Of a DNA stretch of 64,000 bases, positions 26,367 to 35,456 are shown in pieces (position 1 is the first letter of the stretch; every line of letters starts with the position of its first letter). The translations under genes were made by a program, and so were the position numbers. Source of the stretch: JACDAE01 sp963717195 (GTDB taxonomy: Bacteria > Chloroflexota > Ktedonobacteria > Ktedonobacterales > Ktedonobacteraceae); contig CAVQVR010000006.1 of NCBI GenBank assembly GCA_963717195.1, positions 310,001 to 374,000 on the forward strand. Reading direction: 5' to 3'. The notes under the pieces are model-generated. The model worked only from the letters and a program-made list of their open reading frames with translations. It was not told where the DNA came from and searched no databases.

Positions 26367-27935
26367 ATGCGGTGGGACGCAATCGTCATTTTCACCTTCT
26401 TTTTCCTTCTCGTCACGGTTCTTGGTTTTACAGCAGCACGCTGGCGACGTGGCGACATGGACCTTCTCCACGAATGGGGGCTGGCCGGAAGACGTTTCGG
26501 CACCCTTGTCACCTGGTTTCTGCTAGGCGGCGACCTGTATACCGCTTACACGTTTATTGCAGTACCTGGCTCGATGTACCTGGTAGGAGCCGTAAGTGGT
26601 TTCTTCGCCGTCCCTTATACCGTCCTGATCTATCCGCTGGTCTTTGTCCTGATGCCCAGGTTCTGGGTAGTGTGTAAGCAACATGGCTATGTTACGGCAT
26701 CCGATTTTGTGAAGAATCGCTTTGGTAGTAGTGGACTGGCGCTGGCAATTGCTTTCACAGGTATTCTGGCAACAATGCCTTACATCGCACTACAAATGTT
26801 CGGCATCCAGATCTCCATTGCAGCGTTGGGAATTCCGCTCACCGTTCCCATCTTTGGCCTGAACGTGGATCTTCCACTTATCATCGCATTTATCATCCTT
26901 GCCGCCTACACCTATACCAGTGGCTTGCGAGCTCCGGCGATGATTGCGCTGGTCAAGGATATTATGATCTTCATCGTACTCATTGTCGCCATCATCTACA
27001 TCCCGGCAAAGCTTGGTGGCTTCGGCAATATCTTTAATGCAGCCCATCAGAAGACACTGACGGTCAAGACATTCAATGATCTGCTCGGTCCCAATCAGTC
27101 ACTTAACTATGCGACGCTGGCACTTGGTTCTGCACTGGCACTGTTCCTCTATCCACACTCGCTCACCGGGGTTTTGAGCAGTAGCAACCAGAAAGTGGTC
27201 AAGCGGAATGCAGCACTTCTGCCCATCTATTCCCTCATGCTAGGCTTGCTGGCGTTGCTGGGCTACATGGCTATTGCTGCACATGTGAAGCCGTTGGCTG
27301 GCTTCAATCAAAATGGGGCGGTGCCCGCGTTGATTAACCAGATGTTTCCAGGCTGGTTCGCAGGTTTTGCCTTCGCAGCCATCTCCATCGGTGCGCTCGT
27401 TCCAGCAGCGATCATGTCCATTGCAGCGGCAAACCTGTTCACGCGCAACATTTACAAAGAGTATTTCCATAAAACTGTCAGCAACCGCCAGGAGTCTCAG
27501 GTTGCAAAGATTACCTCGCTCGTGGTAAAGTTTGGCGCGTTACTCTTTATCGTTCTGATTAACCCGCAGCAGGTGATCTTCTTCCAGTTGCTCGGTGGCA
27601 TCTGGATCTTGCAAACGCTCCCCTCGGTCTTCCTGGGACTTTATACGCGCTGGTTCAATCGCTGGGCCTTGCTCGTGGGTTGGGCTGCCGGAATGATTGT
27701 GGGAACGACCCTCTTCATTGTGGCCGGGAACAAACCATCGTATCCGGTATTCGGCGTTCCGCTATATACTGCGGTCTCTACGCTGATCTTGAACCTGGTC
27801 CTCTCTATTGTGCTCACACCAGTCTTTGAATTGATTGGCGCACGGCGTGGCAGCGATGCTACTTCTCCCGCTGATTACGATGAGGAGCATGCTCCTATTG
27901 AGGATGTGGAAATTGGTGGCGAGGCACTGGGATAG
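26367..27935 (+). CDS. Sodium/solute symporter family transporter
   Basis: A 522-residue membrane transporter with AGGAAGGAG before its ATG. It has about 13 hydrophobic helices and SSS-family hallmarks such as EWGLAGRRFGTLVTWFLLGG in helix 1/2 and AFAAISIGALVPAAIMSIAA in the later helices. Family members with a DUF3311 partner include monocarboxylate, amino acid and other organic anion carriers; the substrate cannot be set from sequence alone. The C-terminal tail is acidic and cytoplasmic. A strong hairpin follows the stop. Confidence 0.88.
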   Translation: MRWDAIVIFTFFFLLVTVLGFTAARWRRGDMDLLHEWGLAGRRFGTLVTWFLLGGDLYTAYTFIAVPGSMYLVGAVSGFFAVPYTVLIYPLVFVLMPRFWVVCKQHGYVTASDFVKNRFGSSGLALAIAFTGILATMPYIALQMFGIQISIAALGIPLTVPIFGLNVDLPLIIAFIILAAYTYTSGLRAPAMIALVKDIMIFIVLIVAIIYIPAKLGGFGNIFNAAHQKTLTVKTFNDLLGPNQSLNYATLALGSALALFLYPHSLTGVLSSSNQKVVKRNAALLPIYSLMLGLLALLGYMAIAAHVKPLAGFNQNGAVPALINQMFPGWFAGFAFAAISIGALVPAAIMSIAAANLFTRNIYKEYFHKTVSNRQESQVAKITSLVVKFGALLFIVLINPQQVIFFQLLGGIWILQTLPSVFLGLYTRWFNRWALLVGWAAGMIVGTTLFIVAGNKPSYPVFGVPLYTAVSTLILNLVLSIVLTPVFELIGARRGSDATSPADYDEEHAPIEDVEIGGEALG

Positions 27936-27941
27936 CGGACA

Positions 27942-28000
27942 GGTTTATAAATGGCACCCCTACACCAGTTGCCCTCGTGTAGGGGTGCCATTTATAAACC
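27942..28000 (+). terminator. Terminator-like hairpin with 24-bp perfect stem
   Basis: Arms 27942-27965 and 27977-28000 pair perfectly (GGTTTATAAATGGCACCCCT begins the left arm) with an 11-base loop. It lies between the convergent symporter and AI-2E family genes and may end both transcripts. It contains the GCACCCCTAC word shared with the 61741-61897 structure. Confidence 0.85.
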
Positions 28001-28071
28001 CGTCTGCGAACCACCTGTATGCCGTGGGTTCAAATGATGATGGACTGAGTACAATGACTATGGACTGAGTA

Positions 28072-29544
28072 CTACGACAGCAACCGTTCCTGCACCTCTG
28101 GCTCCTGACCTGGATCGATAGTCTTATTCGCAACATTCTGCTCTAATTTATCGGCGGCAGCTTCTTTCGCTCGCTGGAACTCCTGCGGATGCGTCTCACG
28201 CCACTCCGACCAGATAGCAACCAACAGAGCCTGAATGACACCTGCAATGGGAGATGCAAACAATGCGCCCCAGATGCCGAAGAGCTCTGCACCAGCCACC
28301 AGAGCGGTCAGGGAGACAACGGGATGGAGTCCAATCGCCCTGCCTACAATACGCGGTCCTACGATATCACCTTCAATAATGTGAACGCCGACAAAGTAGG
28401 CCAGCACAAGCACAGCGATGAGCCAGCCCTGCGTCAAAGCGAGCAATACGCAGATTGCGCCAGAAACCAGCGTTCCCAGAACAGGGATAAATTCTAAGAC
28501 AAACGCCAGCACACCCAGCAAAAGAGCATAGGGAACGTGCAGAATGGTCATACCTATGCCAACCAGCACGCCAATAAGAGCGCAGAGCAACAACTGACCA
28601 CGAATATAGCCCCCGACAATGCGTTGCAGCGTATTGAGCAAAAAACGCACCCTACCACGCTGCTGACGTGGCGTATTCTGGCGCAACCAGTTCGTCACAC
28701 GTGACCCGTCGGCAAGCAAGTAGATACTCAGGATAGCAACCAGAAGAATATCCAGGAGTACATTGACGAATTCTGACAGGAAAGGCAAAATACCATTGGC
28801 CAGATTCCCTATCTGGCCAGTGAGTTGCTGTCCCAGGTTGCTGATCTGAGTTGTTGTAACTCCAAATGGTTTAAGTACTCGTTCAATGGAAGACAGAATA
28901 TTGCTGTCAGATTTATTGGTCAGTAGAGCCTGTATCAAGTTAGAGAGAGACTTGATCTGATCAACGGCAGCGCTCACGATAAAGTACCCCAGCGCCGAGA
29001 TACCAGTTAAGACGATCAGATAGACTAGGAGCATTGCCAGAAAGCGTGGCATAAAGCGTTCAAAAAAGGCGACAGCTGGCGCAAGAGCGTATGCCAGCAA
29101 AGCTGCTACGACAAGCAGGGTGATCGTTCTTGCGATATGTCCCGCACCCCAGAAGACGATAAACAGAACGCCGGTCCAGGCGAGAATGGCAAGTGGAATA
29201 TCACGCCGCCGCGCCCACTTCGTTGCATCGCGTGTAATATCGTCAGGTGCGTTATTCTCTTCAAGAATATCGAAACCATCGACAGAAGGCGCGGCAATGA
29301 CACTTCCCCTCGCATCAGGCACGCGTCTGACTGCCTGTCCCACGGCCCCCCATCCTTCTCGGACCCGGTTGAGCAACCCGCGATTTCGCCGATCATTACG
29401 CATCGCAGTTGCGGATGCTCTCCGCTGGCGTCCATTACCAGGTAACCCGACAGGCAGTTCGTTGGTTATCTTCGGCTCAGGCGACGCGCTGGTTGGCTCT
29501 TGATTCTCTCTGGCATCACTATCAAATGTCCCATTCTCACTCAT
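28072..29544 (-). CDS. AI-2E family (PerM-like) permease
   Basis: A 490-residue membrane protein. ATG 29544 follows GGGGACG; the frame is open 39 codons upstream. The first 130 residues are a charged, disordered cytoplasmic extension longer than in most relatives. Then come two close N-terminal helices, a helical soluble loop (residues about 200-300), and the family segment GVLVGIGMTILHVPYALLLG with the final helices and EGDIVGPRIVGRAIGLHPVV. The AI-2E family includes TqsA, linked to quorum-signal export, and sodium/proton-type transporters, so the substrate is open. It ends near the shared hairpin with the symporter gene. Confidence 0.85.
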   Translation of the reverse strand: MSENGTFDSDARENQEPTSASPEPKITNELPVGLPGNGRQRRASATAMRNDRRNRGLLNRVREGWGAVGQAVRRVPDARGSVIAAPSVDGFDILEENNAPDDITRDATKWARRRDIPLAILAWTGVLFIVFWGAGHIARTITLLVVAALLAYALAPAVAFFERFMPRFLAMLLVYLIVLTGISALGYFIVSAAVDQIKSLSNLIQALLTNKSDSNILSSIERVLKPFGVTTTQISNLGQQLTGQIGNLANGILPFLSEFVNVLLDILLVAILSIYLLADGSRVTNWLRQNTPRQQRGRVRFLLNTLQRIVGGYIRGQLLLCALIGVLVGIGMTILHVPYALLLGVLAFVLEFIPVLGTLVSGAICVLLALTQGWLIAVLVLAYFVGVHIIEGDIVGPRIVGRAIGLHPVVSLTALVAGAELFGIWGALFASPIAGVIQALLVAIWSEWRETHPQEFQRAKEAAADKLEQNVANKTIDPGQEPEVQERLLS

Positions 29545-29741
29545 CTTATTCGTCCCCAGTTCTATCTCTTTCCTCAAATGTGGATCTTTTCCCGCGCATA
29601 ACAATATAAAGATAATTCCAAAAAAGCAGTATATATATGAAACGGTAGGGACTCTCTTCACGTCTCAAAATATGGCTCACCTTTATTGCAGACGCTGCAT
29701 CATTGAAAAAATAGTGCCAGTAGAAACCACCCTATCATAAG

Positions 29742-29767
29742 CCCTCGCTTGTAGATACGAGCGAGGG
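29742..29767 (-). terminator. Hairpin after the 121-residue gene
   Basis: CCCTCGCT (29742-29749) pairs with AGCGAGGG (29760-29767), loop ten bases. It lies 18 bases beyond the stop of the minus-strand gene. No T-run follows, so this is a weak terminator candidate. Confidence 0.5.
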
Positions 29768-29784
29768 TTCATGACCCCCGATAG

Positions 29785-30150
29785 CTACTTCTTGTGAGAT
29801 TGAATAAACTCCTGCAATTTGCCCTGTTGAATTGCCCGGATTATCCCTTGATGGAGTTGCATTGCCTGTACAGGTGTATCAGACTTCATCTCACTGACAA
29901 CGAGACGAATAAGCGTAAGATAGCCATTTTGCTGCGGATAGACAGCAGTGACAAATTTCCCACTAATGCGCGTATCGTCAAAAGTTGCCACCACATAGCG
30001 ATTACCATCGGGCGCAATCCCAACATTACGTGCCAGGTCTAGTGTTTGCAACCATACAGGTGGAGCATTGACAATCTCGATTCCTCGCGCCGAGTTAGTG
30101 GGATCAGATACAAGTGATTGATCATCATCCACAGCATCATTCCTAAGCAT
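29785..30150 (-). CDS. Unknown 121-residue soluble protein
   Basis: ATG 30150 is chosen because AGTAGGAGAAC lies upstream; the frame is open a further 34 codons through the leader hairpin. The protein starts MLRNDAVDDDQSLVSD and contains NRYVVATFDDTRISGKFVTA, which looks like a small beta-sheet followed by a C-terminal helix (AMQLHQGIIRAIQQGKLQEF). No membrane segment, Cys cluster or catalytic motif. It has its own promoter and leader, separate from the transglutaminase operon. Unknown function. Confidence 0.6.
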   Translation of the reverse strand: MLRNDAVDDDQSLVSDPTNSARGIEIVNAPPVWLQTLDLARNVGIAPDGNRYVVATFDDTRISGKFVTAVYPQQNGYLTLIRLVVSEMKSDTPVQAMQLHQGIIRAIQQGKLQEFIQSHKK

Positions 30151-30177
30151 GAAAGTTCTCCTACTAGCGAACAAAAA

Positions 30178-30217
30178 GCTTGCAACCCCTGACTTTTCAG
30201 GATAGACGTTGCAAGCT
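30178..30217 (-). terminator. Stem-loop with U-tract in the leader of the 121-residue gene
   Basis: On the minus strand GTTGCAAGCT pairs with AGCTTGCAAC and is followed by TTTTTG. An inner CCTGA/TCAGG stem sits in the loop. It may terminate the transglutaminase operon, or attenuate the downstream gene whose own promoter starts just before it. Confidence 0.7.
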
Positions 30218-30219
30218 AT

Positions 30220-30248
30220 AGTGTACGAAAAGTCTGCCGTTTGGTCAA
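30220..30248 (-). promoter_or_regulatory. Promoter TTGACC-17-TACACT (minus strand)
   Basis: The minus-strand -35 TTGACC (30243-30248) and -10 TACACT (30220-30225) are 17 bases apart, just after the transglutaminase stop. Transcription would begin near 30213, at the base of the following stem-loop. Confidence 0.65.
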
Positions 30249-30257
30249 GCAAAATAG

Positions 30258-32303
30258 CTACAGGTCCTCAACATCCGGCACGTGCTTCGCCCGTCGTCGC
30301 TTCCTGAACGAGGTAATGGCCCCTCCCACTGTCTGAGGTAGCCAGCGCAAGAAGTGAGGATGGAGTAAGACATACAGGAAAAGACGCGGCTGCAGACGTT
30401 TCCAAATGCCGGGCAATTGCTCGATTTCACCACTACGGCGTGGGTGATCGCCACTGGCGGGATCGGCCCAGCGGTCACGCACATAGATATCTCCCAGACG
30501 TTCAAGCGTTTCCGCCTCGCCAGGTGTGGAGAGCGCTAACTCCTGTATATATTCATAGGGAGTTTGCGATTGCTTCACCTGAATTCCAGCCCAGCTCGCA
30601 AGCATACAGACACGACCATAAAGTTGTACAGGCAACCCGAAGTTGCGGAAGAGGCGCCGCCACCACAGGCTAAAAGAGAGGCAGGCAAACAGGAGAAGCA
30701 GAACAAGCCCTCCAAGGACCACTCCCATAGATGGACCACTCTGCGTCACGCTTGTACTCCCGCTGCCTCCGTCATCATTAACTCTCGGGTTCAACCTGTT
30801 TCTGACGCTGGCAGGAATAGGCACAGTAGGCAAACTACTAGTGTTTCCCTTTGTGTTCACTGACGGGAACTGGTTTGGCAGTGGACGCGTGAATTGCGCA
30901 AAACTCGCCGATGGCTCAAAATTCACCCAGCCATACCCTGCAAAGTAAACCTGCGTCCAGCTATGCGCATCGGTTCCTCGAATAACGCTTTGACTGTGCT
31001 TCGCATCATACGTCCCGCTGGTGTATCCCACCACCTCACGTGCGGGAATACCCAGCGAACGAGCCATCACCGTCATAGCCGCGGAAAAGTAGTTACAGAA
31101 ACCATCTTTATCAGGATTATCAAACAGGAACCAGGAAACGCCTTCCTTACCCGCTGGAAGGTGAATATTCACATTATAGCTGTAGTGGGTACGCAAGTAG
31201 GTCTCCAGGGCCACCACCTTGTCGTACATCGTCGTTTGACCACGCGTAATCGACTGCGCCAGGGCCGCAATACGCGGATCAAGCTTCGGCAATTGTGTGT
31301 ATGTAGCCAGAGTAGACGGATCGTAGTACGTCACAGGAACCTGGGTATTCTCATCGGGTGCAAGCGTTTTCGGAGCATCCTGAGGCATAAGGATCGTGCG
31401 CAAAGTCGGCTCGTCAGCTGACGATATATCCGACGTAACCGTATAATTCGCACCCGCTACCAGGTATCCATTCTGTCCCAACCACGCTATCGGAATACCG
31501 GTCTCATGACCTTCTTGCACCTTCGCTGGCACGCTGACAGAGGTAATTTCAGATGCACCCAACAGATAGGGATACTGCTCACCAGGTGGATTCACGACGG
31601 TTATCTTCTGCTCTACCTCATGCGTCCCTATGCCAGTAGGTACGATCTGCGCATTGGCCTTCACCGTCGCTGTATCCAGCGGCGCATCGGTCCACGCGTG
31701 CCCATCATAGGTGTCATAACTTAAGGAGGCAAGATACTGCGGACTATCTTTACTGTTCGCCATCTGCACCGTAAAAACAATCGCATTGGTGAGGTTGGGA
31801 TTGCCGCCGAGCACCAGGTTGTCTCTAAAGTTTCCCCGATTGGCTGGATTACTGCCACCCGTGACAGAAATAACGCGGTTCCAGGTGTTTTGCAGTTGTG
31901 TCCAGGGATTGGAGTTCGCATTCCATATTTGCGAGACCGTCTGGTCCATATAACTGCCAGGCAGAAGCCAGGAAAAAATCAGGATACCGATAGAGATCAA
32001 CGCCCCAGCCTGCATCACATCCCAGCCGAGGTCTTCGGCATAGCGCAACCCCTGCCTCTTCCATCGACTCATTGACTCATATAAATTAAAGCGCAAGAGG
32101 AGGAGCAGAGAGGCAATCAAAAAGATTACCAGGAAGATGATGAAGCCATCGCTTGCATTATCCAGATTGATGAGCAGTACGACGGCATTGGCAACCACCA
32201 TCAGCCAGGGGCTACGCGTGCGGTACACCAGCCAGGGCACTCGTATAGGCAAGAATAAAGCTGAGGGCAACGATAAAGAAGAAAAAGATCGCATCCACGT
32301 CAC
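30258..32303 (-). CDS. Transglutaminase-like protein (TgpA/DUF3488 type), C-terminal part after frame change
   Basis: This frame holds most of the protein: membrane helices, a large extracytoplasmic region, a transglutaminase-like domain, one more helix near LVLLLLFACLSFSLWW, and a C-terminal DUF4129-like domain (about 80 residues, QTPYEYIQELALSTPG). Candidate triad residues are Cys in DGFCNYFSAAM, His in TDAHSWTQVYF and the acid in WVNFEPSA. TgpA-type proteins are membrane enzymes commonly encoded with MoxR and DUF58. Homology clearly starts at WLVYRTRSPWL; the ATG at 32303 lies upstream of this in a stretch that looks non-native and has no ribosome site. The true N-terminus is probably in the upstream frame. 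Confidence 0.85.
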   Translation of the reverse strand: MTWMRSFSSLSLPSALFLPIRVPWLVYRTRSPWLMVVANAVVLLINLDNASDGFIIFLVIFLIASLLLLLRFNLYESMSRWKRQGLRYAEDLGWDVMQAGALISIGILIFSWLLPGSYMDQTVSQIWNANSNPWTQLQNTWNRVISVTGGSNPANRGNFRDNLVLGGNPNLTNAIVFTVQMANSKDSPQYLASLSYDTYDGHAWTDAPLDTATVKANAQIVPTGIGTHEVEQKITVVNPPGEQYPYLLGASEITSVSVPAKVQEGHETGIPIAWLGQNGYLVAGANYTVTSDISSADEPTLRTILMPQDAPKTLAPDENTQVPVTYYDPSTLATYTQLPKLDPRIAALAQSITRGQTTMYDKVVALETYLRTHYSYNVNIHLPAGKEGVSWFLFDNPDKDGFCNYFSAAMTVMARSLGIPAREVVGYTSGTYDAKHSQSVIRGTDAHSWTQVYFAGYGWVNFEPSASFAQFTRPLPNQFPSVNTKGNTSSLPTVPIPASVRNRLNPRVNDDGGSGSTSVTQSGPSMGVVLGGLVLLLLFACLSFSLWWRRLFRNFGLPVQLYGRVCMLASWAGIQVKQSQTPYEYIQELALSTPGEAETLERLGDIYVRDRWADPASGDHPRRSGEIEQLPGIWKRLQPRLFLYVLLHPHFLRWLPQTVGGAITSFRKRRRAKHVPDVEDL

Positions 32304-32724
32304 CTACACCACCCACGGAGACAGATGCGATCCAGTGTTGTATTCCACTGATCAGGGCTGCTGCACTTCCAAGATAAAAATTGTTGGCTGCCTGCCAGAA
32401 CGCGAAGAGGAGTGCAAAGAGCAGAGCGAGAGCATGCGAAAGAAAGCGTGGGAGACGGGGTTGCTTGGCCGCAAGAACGCCAGCGACCAATCCCAGAAAG
32501 GTTGTCGGAGTAAGCACTCCAAGATAATCGACCCAGCCTGCTGCTTGCACGCACCAGATCGTACTATAGACGACGATAGCAAGCAAGATCAGCGAGAACC
32601 AGCCTTCCGCAAGGCCAATGTGCATTTCCAGAAGAGGCTTGCGCGATTTATCACCAGAACCATCCTCTTTTGTAGGAACATCGGAGACGATTTTCGCAAG
32701 TCGTTCAATCGCAGCATCGCGCAT
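32212..32724 (-). CDS. TgpA/DUF3488 N-terminal membrane part, separated by +1 frame change
   Basis: A 170-residue frame with a strong GGAGGT site before ATG 32724, six bases downstream of the DUF58 stop. It encodes a short cytoplasmic start and several membrane helices (AIFFFFIVALSFILAYTSAL). It then runs into about nine odd residues and stops at 32212. Joining residue A of AYTSA to WLVYRTRSPW in the next frame restores a normal family protein of about 800 residues. The junction lies in GCCCTGG (GGG at 32235-32237 on the plus strand), so a one-base insertion in the C-run, or +1 ribosomal slippage, explains it. Confidence 0.75.
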   Translation of the reverse strand: MRDAAIERLAKIVSDVPTKEDGSGDKSRKPLLEMHIGLAEGWFSLILLAIVVYSTIWCVQAAGWVDYLGVLTPTTFLGLVAGVLAAKQPRLPRFLSHALALLFALLFAFWQAANNFYLGSAAALISGIQHWIASVSVGGVGDVDAIFFFFIVALSFILAYTSALAGVPHA

Positions 32725-32729
32725 TGATC

Positions 32730-33944
32730 TTACCTCCGTTGAGCATTGCGACCATTGGTAGAACCGCTTTCCAGGACTTGAGCTAAAGGTTCTCTACACT
32801 TTACACGCATTACAGGGATACCTGCACCTTCCAACAAAGCCAGCGTATCCTCATCGGGAGGTTCATTTTCAAACGACCCTGCATCCAATCCCACCACGGC
32901 CACCTGGACACCACGGCGCTGAAGATGGCGTAGTCCTTCATGCCAATCACGCGAATTGGACGGTGTAATCACTATCGCGACCGTATTGCGCCCGAAATGG
33001 AATGCATCCATAGCCAGTGCTTCTTTGATATCAATGCCAGAACCAGTTCTCACCACGGCCAACAGCTCTAATACGCGCTCGATCTGGCGATCACCACGAT
33101 CCAGCGAAAGGAACTCACGATGCTCACCATTCACAATCATACCTAACGAGAGGTCTTGCCGTAGCAGATAGATCGCAACTGTGGCGGCAATCGTCACACC
33201 ATACTCATCGGTCGAGTGTTCGCCTTCACCAGCCTGCACATCCTCATTAAGATCAAGAAAGACCCACGCATCCACGGCAGGATCGAGATCAAATTCTTTT
33301 ATCATTAACTTATCATAATGTGCACTGGAACGCCAGTGAATGCGACTGAGCGCATCGCCAGCAATATAATCGCGGATGGTTGTTGCATTGGTTGTTGTCT
33401 GTAGAGCGCGGCGCGAGCTCCGTCCACGGCCTGGCAAGCCACCAGTGAAGAGCGCGAAATTGGTAATCGGCAACACACGCGGCAAAACCAGGAGTTCGCT
33501 GGATGAACTCATAAAGATACGTCTGCGAAACAGGCCAAAGGGATCGCCACTGGTCGCCGTGACCGGGCCGAGTTGGAAGCGTCCGCGCTGCTTACACACG
33601 CTACGTGCACGCCATGTTGCTCGCTTGCGTCCTCCTATACTGGCAACGTATCCGGCGCGATGACCGGGCAACGTCGAACCATCCGCAATCTGTACCCATA
33701 GCTTCGGCATCATGCTCAGGTTATCCAGCATCAAGCGCTCATCAAAGACCTCACCGACCTGAACGCGTCCACTTGTTGAGGCACGTCGAAAGACCAGTTG
33801 CCGCAAACTATAGCGTGTCCACAACCAGGAAAGCACAAACAGTGTGAGCAGAACATACATCAGGACGTAGAGTACCTTCCAGCCACTACTGATCGCGAAA
33901 AAAGCCAGTATAATAATCAAGAGTACAGCTTGCCAGGACCGCAT
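32730..33944 (-). CDS. DUF58 domain protein
   Basis: A 404-residue protein starting at ATG 33944, two bases after the MoxR stop. Two N-terminal helices (LLIIILAFFAISSGW and VLLTLFVLSWLW) anchor it. A beta-rich domain follows, then the DUF58 signature DYIAGDALSRIHWRSSAHYD with a vWA-like domain (AWVFLDLNEDV, GRNTVAIVITPS). DUF58 proteins act with MoxR ATPases; the vWA fold suggests metal-dependent protein binding. The operon order MoxR-DUF58-transglutaminase is widespread, although its cellular task is poorly known. Confidence 0.88.
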   Translation of the reverse strand: MRSWQAVLLIIILAFFAISSGWKVLYVLMYVLLTLFVLSWLWTRYSLRQLVFRRASTSGRVQVGEVFDERLMLDNLSMMPKLWVQIADGSTLPGHRAGYVASIGGRKRATWRARSVCKQRGRFQLGPVTATSGDPFGLFRRRIFMSSSSELLVLPRVLPITNFALFTGGLPGRGRSSRRALQTTTNATTIRDYIAGDALSRIHWRSSAHYDKLMIKEFDLDPAVDAWVFLDLNEDVQAGEGEHSTDEYGVTIAATVAIYLLRQDLSLGMIVNGEHREFLSLDRGDRQIERVLELLAVVRTGSGIDIKEALAMDAFHFGRNTVAIVITPSNSRDWHEGLRHLQRRGVQVAVVGLDAGSFENEPPDEDTLALLEGAGIPVMRVKCREPLAQVLESGSTNGRNAQRR

Positions 33945-33946
33945 GT

Positions 33947-34918
33947 TTAGCGCCCCTTTCCGCCACCAACCCACGCATTCGGTACCGGGACCGTCTGCAA
34001 AATCTCGTCCAGCACGGCCACTGAAGTAATCGAGCGGACACGTGCGGCAGGAGTCACGATAAGGCGGTGGGCCAACGTTGGCTTCGCTAACAGTTTGACA
34101 TCATCGGGGATGACATATCCACGCCCACGCATCGCTGCCAGAGCCTGCGAAGCACGGAAGAGGGCAAGCGAACCACGAGGACTCGCACCCAGGTAAATAC
34201 TTGCATGTGAACGTGTCGCATTCGCAATCGTCACAATATATTCGCGTATCGATGGATCAACATGAATAGAGCGCACCTGGCGTTGAATAAGCAACAGTTC
34301 TTCAGCCGTCATAATCTGGGCCAGGTCTTCCAGAGGATGATGATGTTGGTGGCTATCCAGGATATTCATCTCGTCCGCTGCTTTAGGATAGCCGAGGCTG
34401 ATATTCATCATAAAACGGTCGAGTTGCGCCTCAGGTAAAGGAAACGTACCTTCATACTCGATAGGGTTCTGTGTTGCCATCACCATAAAAGGGTCAGGGA
34501 GACGATAGGACACACCATCAACCGTCACCTGGTTTTCTTCCATCGCCTCCAACAGGGCCGATTGCGTCTTAGGAGTCGCGCGATTAATTTCATCGGCGAG
34601 CACAATCTGGGCCATAATGGGACCAGAGCGGAACTCAAAATTGCTTGACTTCTGATTATAGATCGAAACACCCGTTACATCACTAGGCAACAGGTCAGGA
34701 GTAAACTGGATACGTTTGAAGGTACACCCGATAGAGCGGGCGATAGCTTTTGTAAGGACAGTTTTGCCAACACCGGGCACATCCTCAATCAGCACATGCC
34801 CATCACAAATCACCGCAATCAGGCTGAAAGCAACCGGTTCAGCCTTTCCAACAATCACCCGCTCAACGTTCGCTACGACACGTTGCACAGCGGTCGCCAA
34901 ATCCTGTACAGACTGCAT
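33947..34918 (-). CDS. MoxR-family AAA+ ATPase
   Basis: A 323-residue ATPase. ATG 34918 follows GGAGAGAAG; earlier in-frame ATGs lack support. Walker A is DVPGVGKTVLTKAIA, Walker B VLADEINRATPKTQSALLEA, and the sensor region includes MVMATQNPIEYEGTFPLPEA. A C-terminal lid domain follows. MoxR proteins are chaperone-like AAA+ ATPases that often work with vWA proteins such as the DUF58 product encoded next. It is the first gene of the operon that continues through 30258. Confidence 0.92.
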   Translation of the reverse strand: MQSVQDLATAVQRVVANVERVIVGKAEPVAFSLIAVICDGHVLIEDVPGVGKTVLTKAIARSIGCTFKRIQFTPDLLPSDVTGVSIYNQKSSNFEFRSGPIMAQIVLADEINRATPKTQSALLEAMEENQVTVDGVSYRLPDPFMVMATQNPIEYEGTFPLPEAQLDRFMMNISLGYPKAADEMNILDSHQHHHPLEDLAQIMTAEELLLIQRQVRSIHVDPSIREYIVTIANATRSHASIYLGASPRGSLALFRASQALAAMRGRGYVIPDDVKLLAKPTLAHRLIVTPAARVRSITSVAVLDEILQTVPVPNAWVGGGKGR

Positions 34919-35176
34919 ACTTCTCTCCATTTCAGATATCCGCCAGCGGATCGTAAAAGGATTATTCCAACCGCTTCCAGATAGTAAAGAATACACACTA
35001 AAACCAGGAAGGTCAAGTGAAATGTATAAAGGGCACCAGTTTGTCTTCTAGTATGTACGCAATTTGACTGCCTTTTGTTGCATGCTTTTCTGAAAGTACC
35101 CGCTACAGGTTGAACGGAATTTGGGAGAAATCTGGTACTACGGTGTTAAGATTCAATTTATCGTCCAGTACCAGTA

Positions 35177-35242
35177 CCCCATTCTGGTCGGTGGAAAACC
35201 CCATTCTGGTCGGTGGAAAACCCCACGCCAGTCGGTGGAATA
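35177..35242. repeat. 22-bp tandem repeat, about three units
   Basis: CCCCATTCTGGTCGGTGGAA begins a 22-base unit found exactly at 35177-35198 and 35199-35220. A diverged copy with CACGCCAGTCGGTGGAA lies at 35221-35242. The units touch each other without spacers. Confidence 0.88.
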
Positions 35243-35333
35243 TTTACGTTCAAATTCCCTCTAGTAGCAGCACAAAACACCTCTTTTGTTACCCTTTTTT
35301 GCTGGCTATGATGTGCTCACAAATGCTTTGAAT

Positions 35334-35424
35334 AGGCGTAGGGGCGTCACCTTGCGTGCGCCCGCGTTGCCAATGAACTACGCTGCCTGGAACGGGGCGC
35401 ACGCAAGGTGACGCCCCTACGCCT
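35334..35424. repeat. Hairpin with 30-bp perfect stem upstream of secY
   Basis: Arms 35334-35363 and 35395-35424 pair perfectly (AGGCGTAGGGGCGTCACCTT begins the left arm), with a 31-base loop. It ends about 30 bases before the secY start and so sits in the secY leader or promoter area, not after a gene. The GTAGGGGCG word recurs in other hairpins of the window. Confidence 0.9.
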
Positions 35425-35456
35425 GGAGCAGATAGATTAAAAAGGAGCTCTTTATT

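Larger units (their letters stand above)
34919..35456. other. Intergenic region rich in repeats between MoxR and SecY
   Basis: A divergent region holding the MoxR operon promoter (minus) and the secY promoter (plus). It contains a short 22-bp tandem repeat and a 30-bp-stem hairpin, listed separately. No supported coding frame was found. Confidence 0.6.

Noticed and set aside
32303..32303. ATG 32303 as the true start of the transglutaminase
   Set aside because: No ribosome site, and the residues up to about 32235 do not fit the family, while the upstream frame does.
35177..35242. 22-bp repeats as a mini CRISPR array
   Set aside because: The units are directly adjacent with no spacers and no cas genes are nearby.
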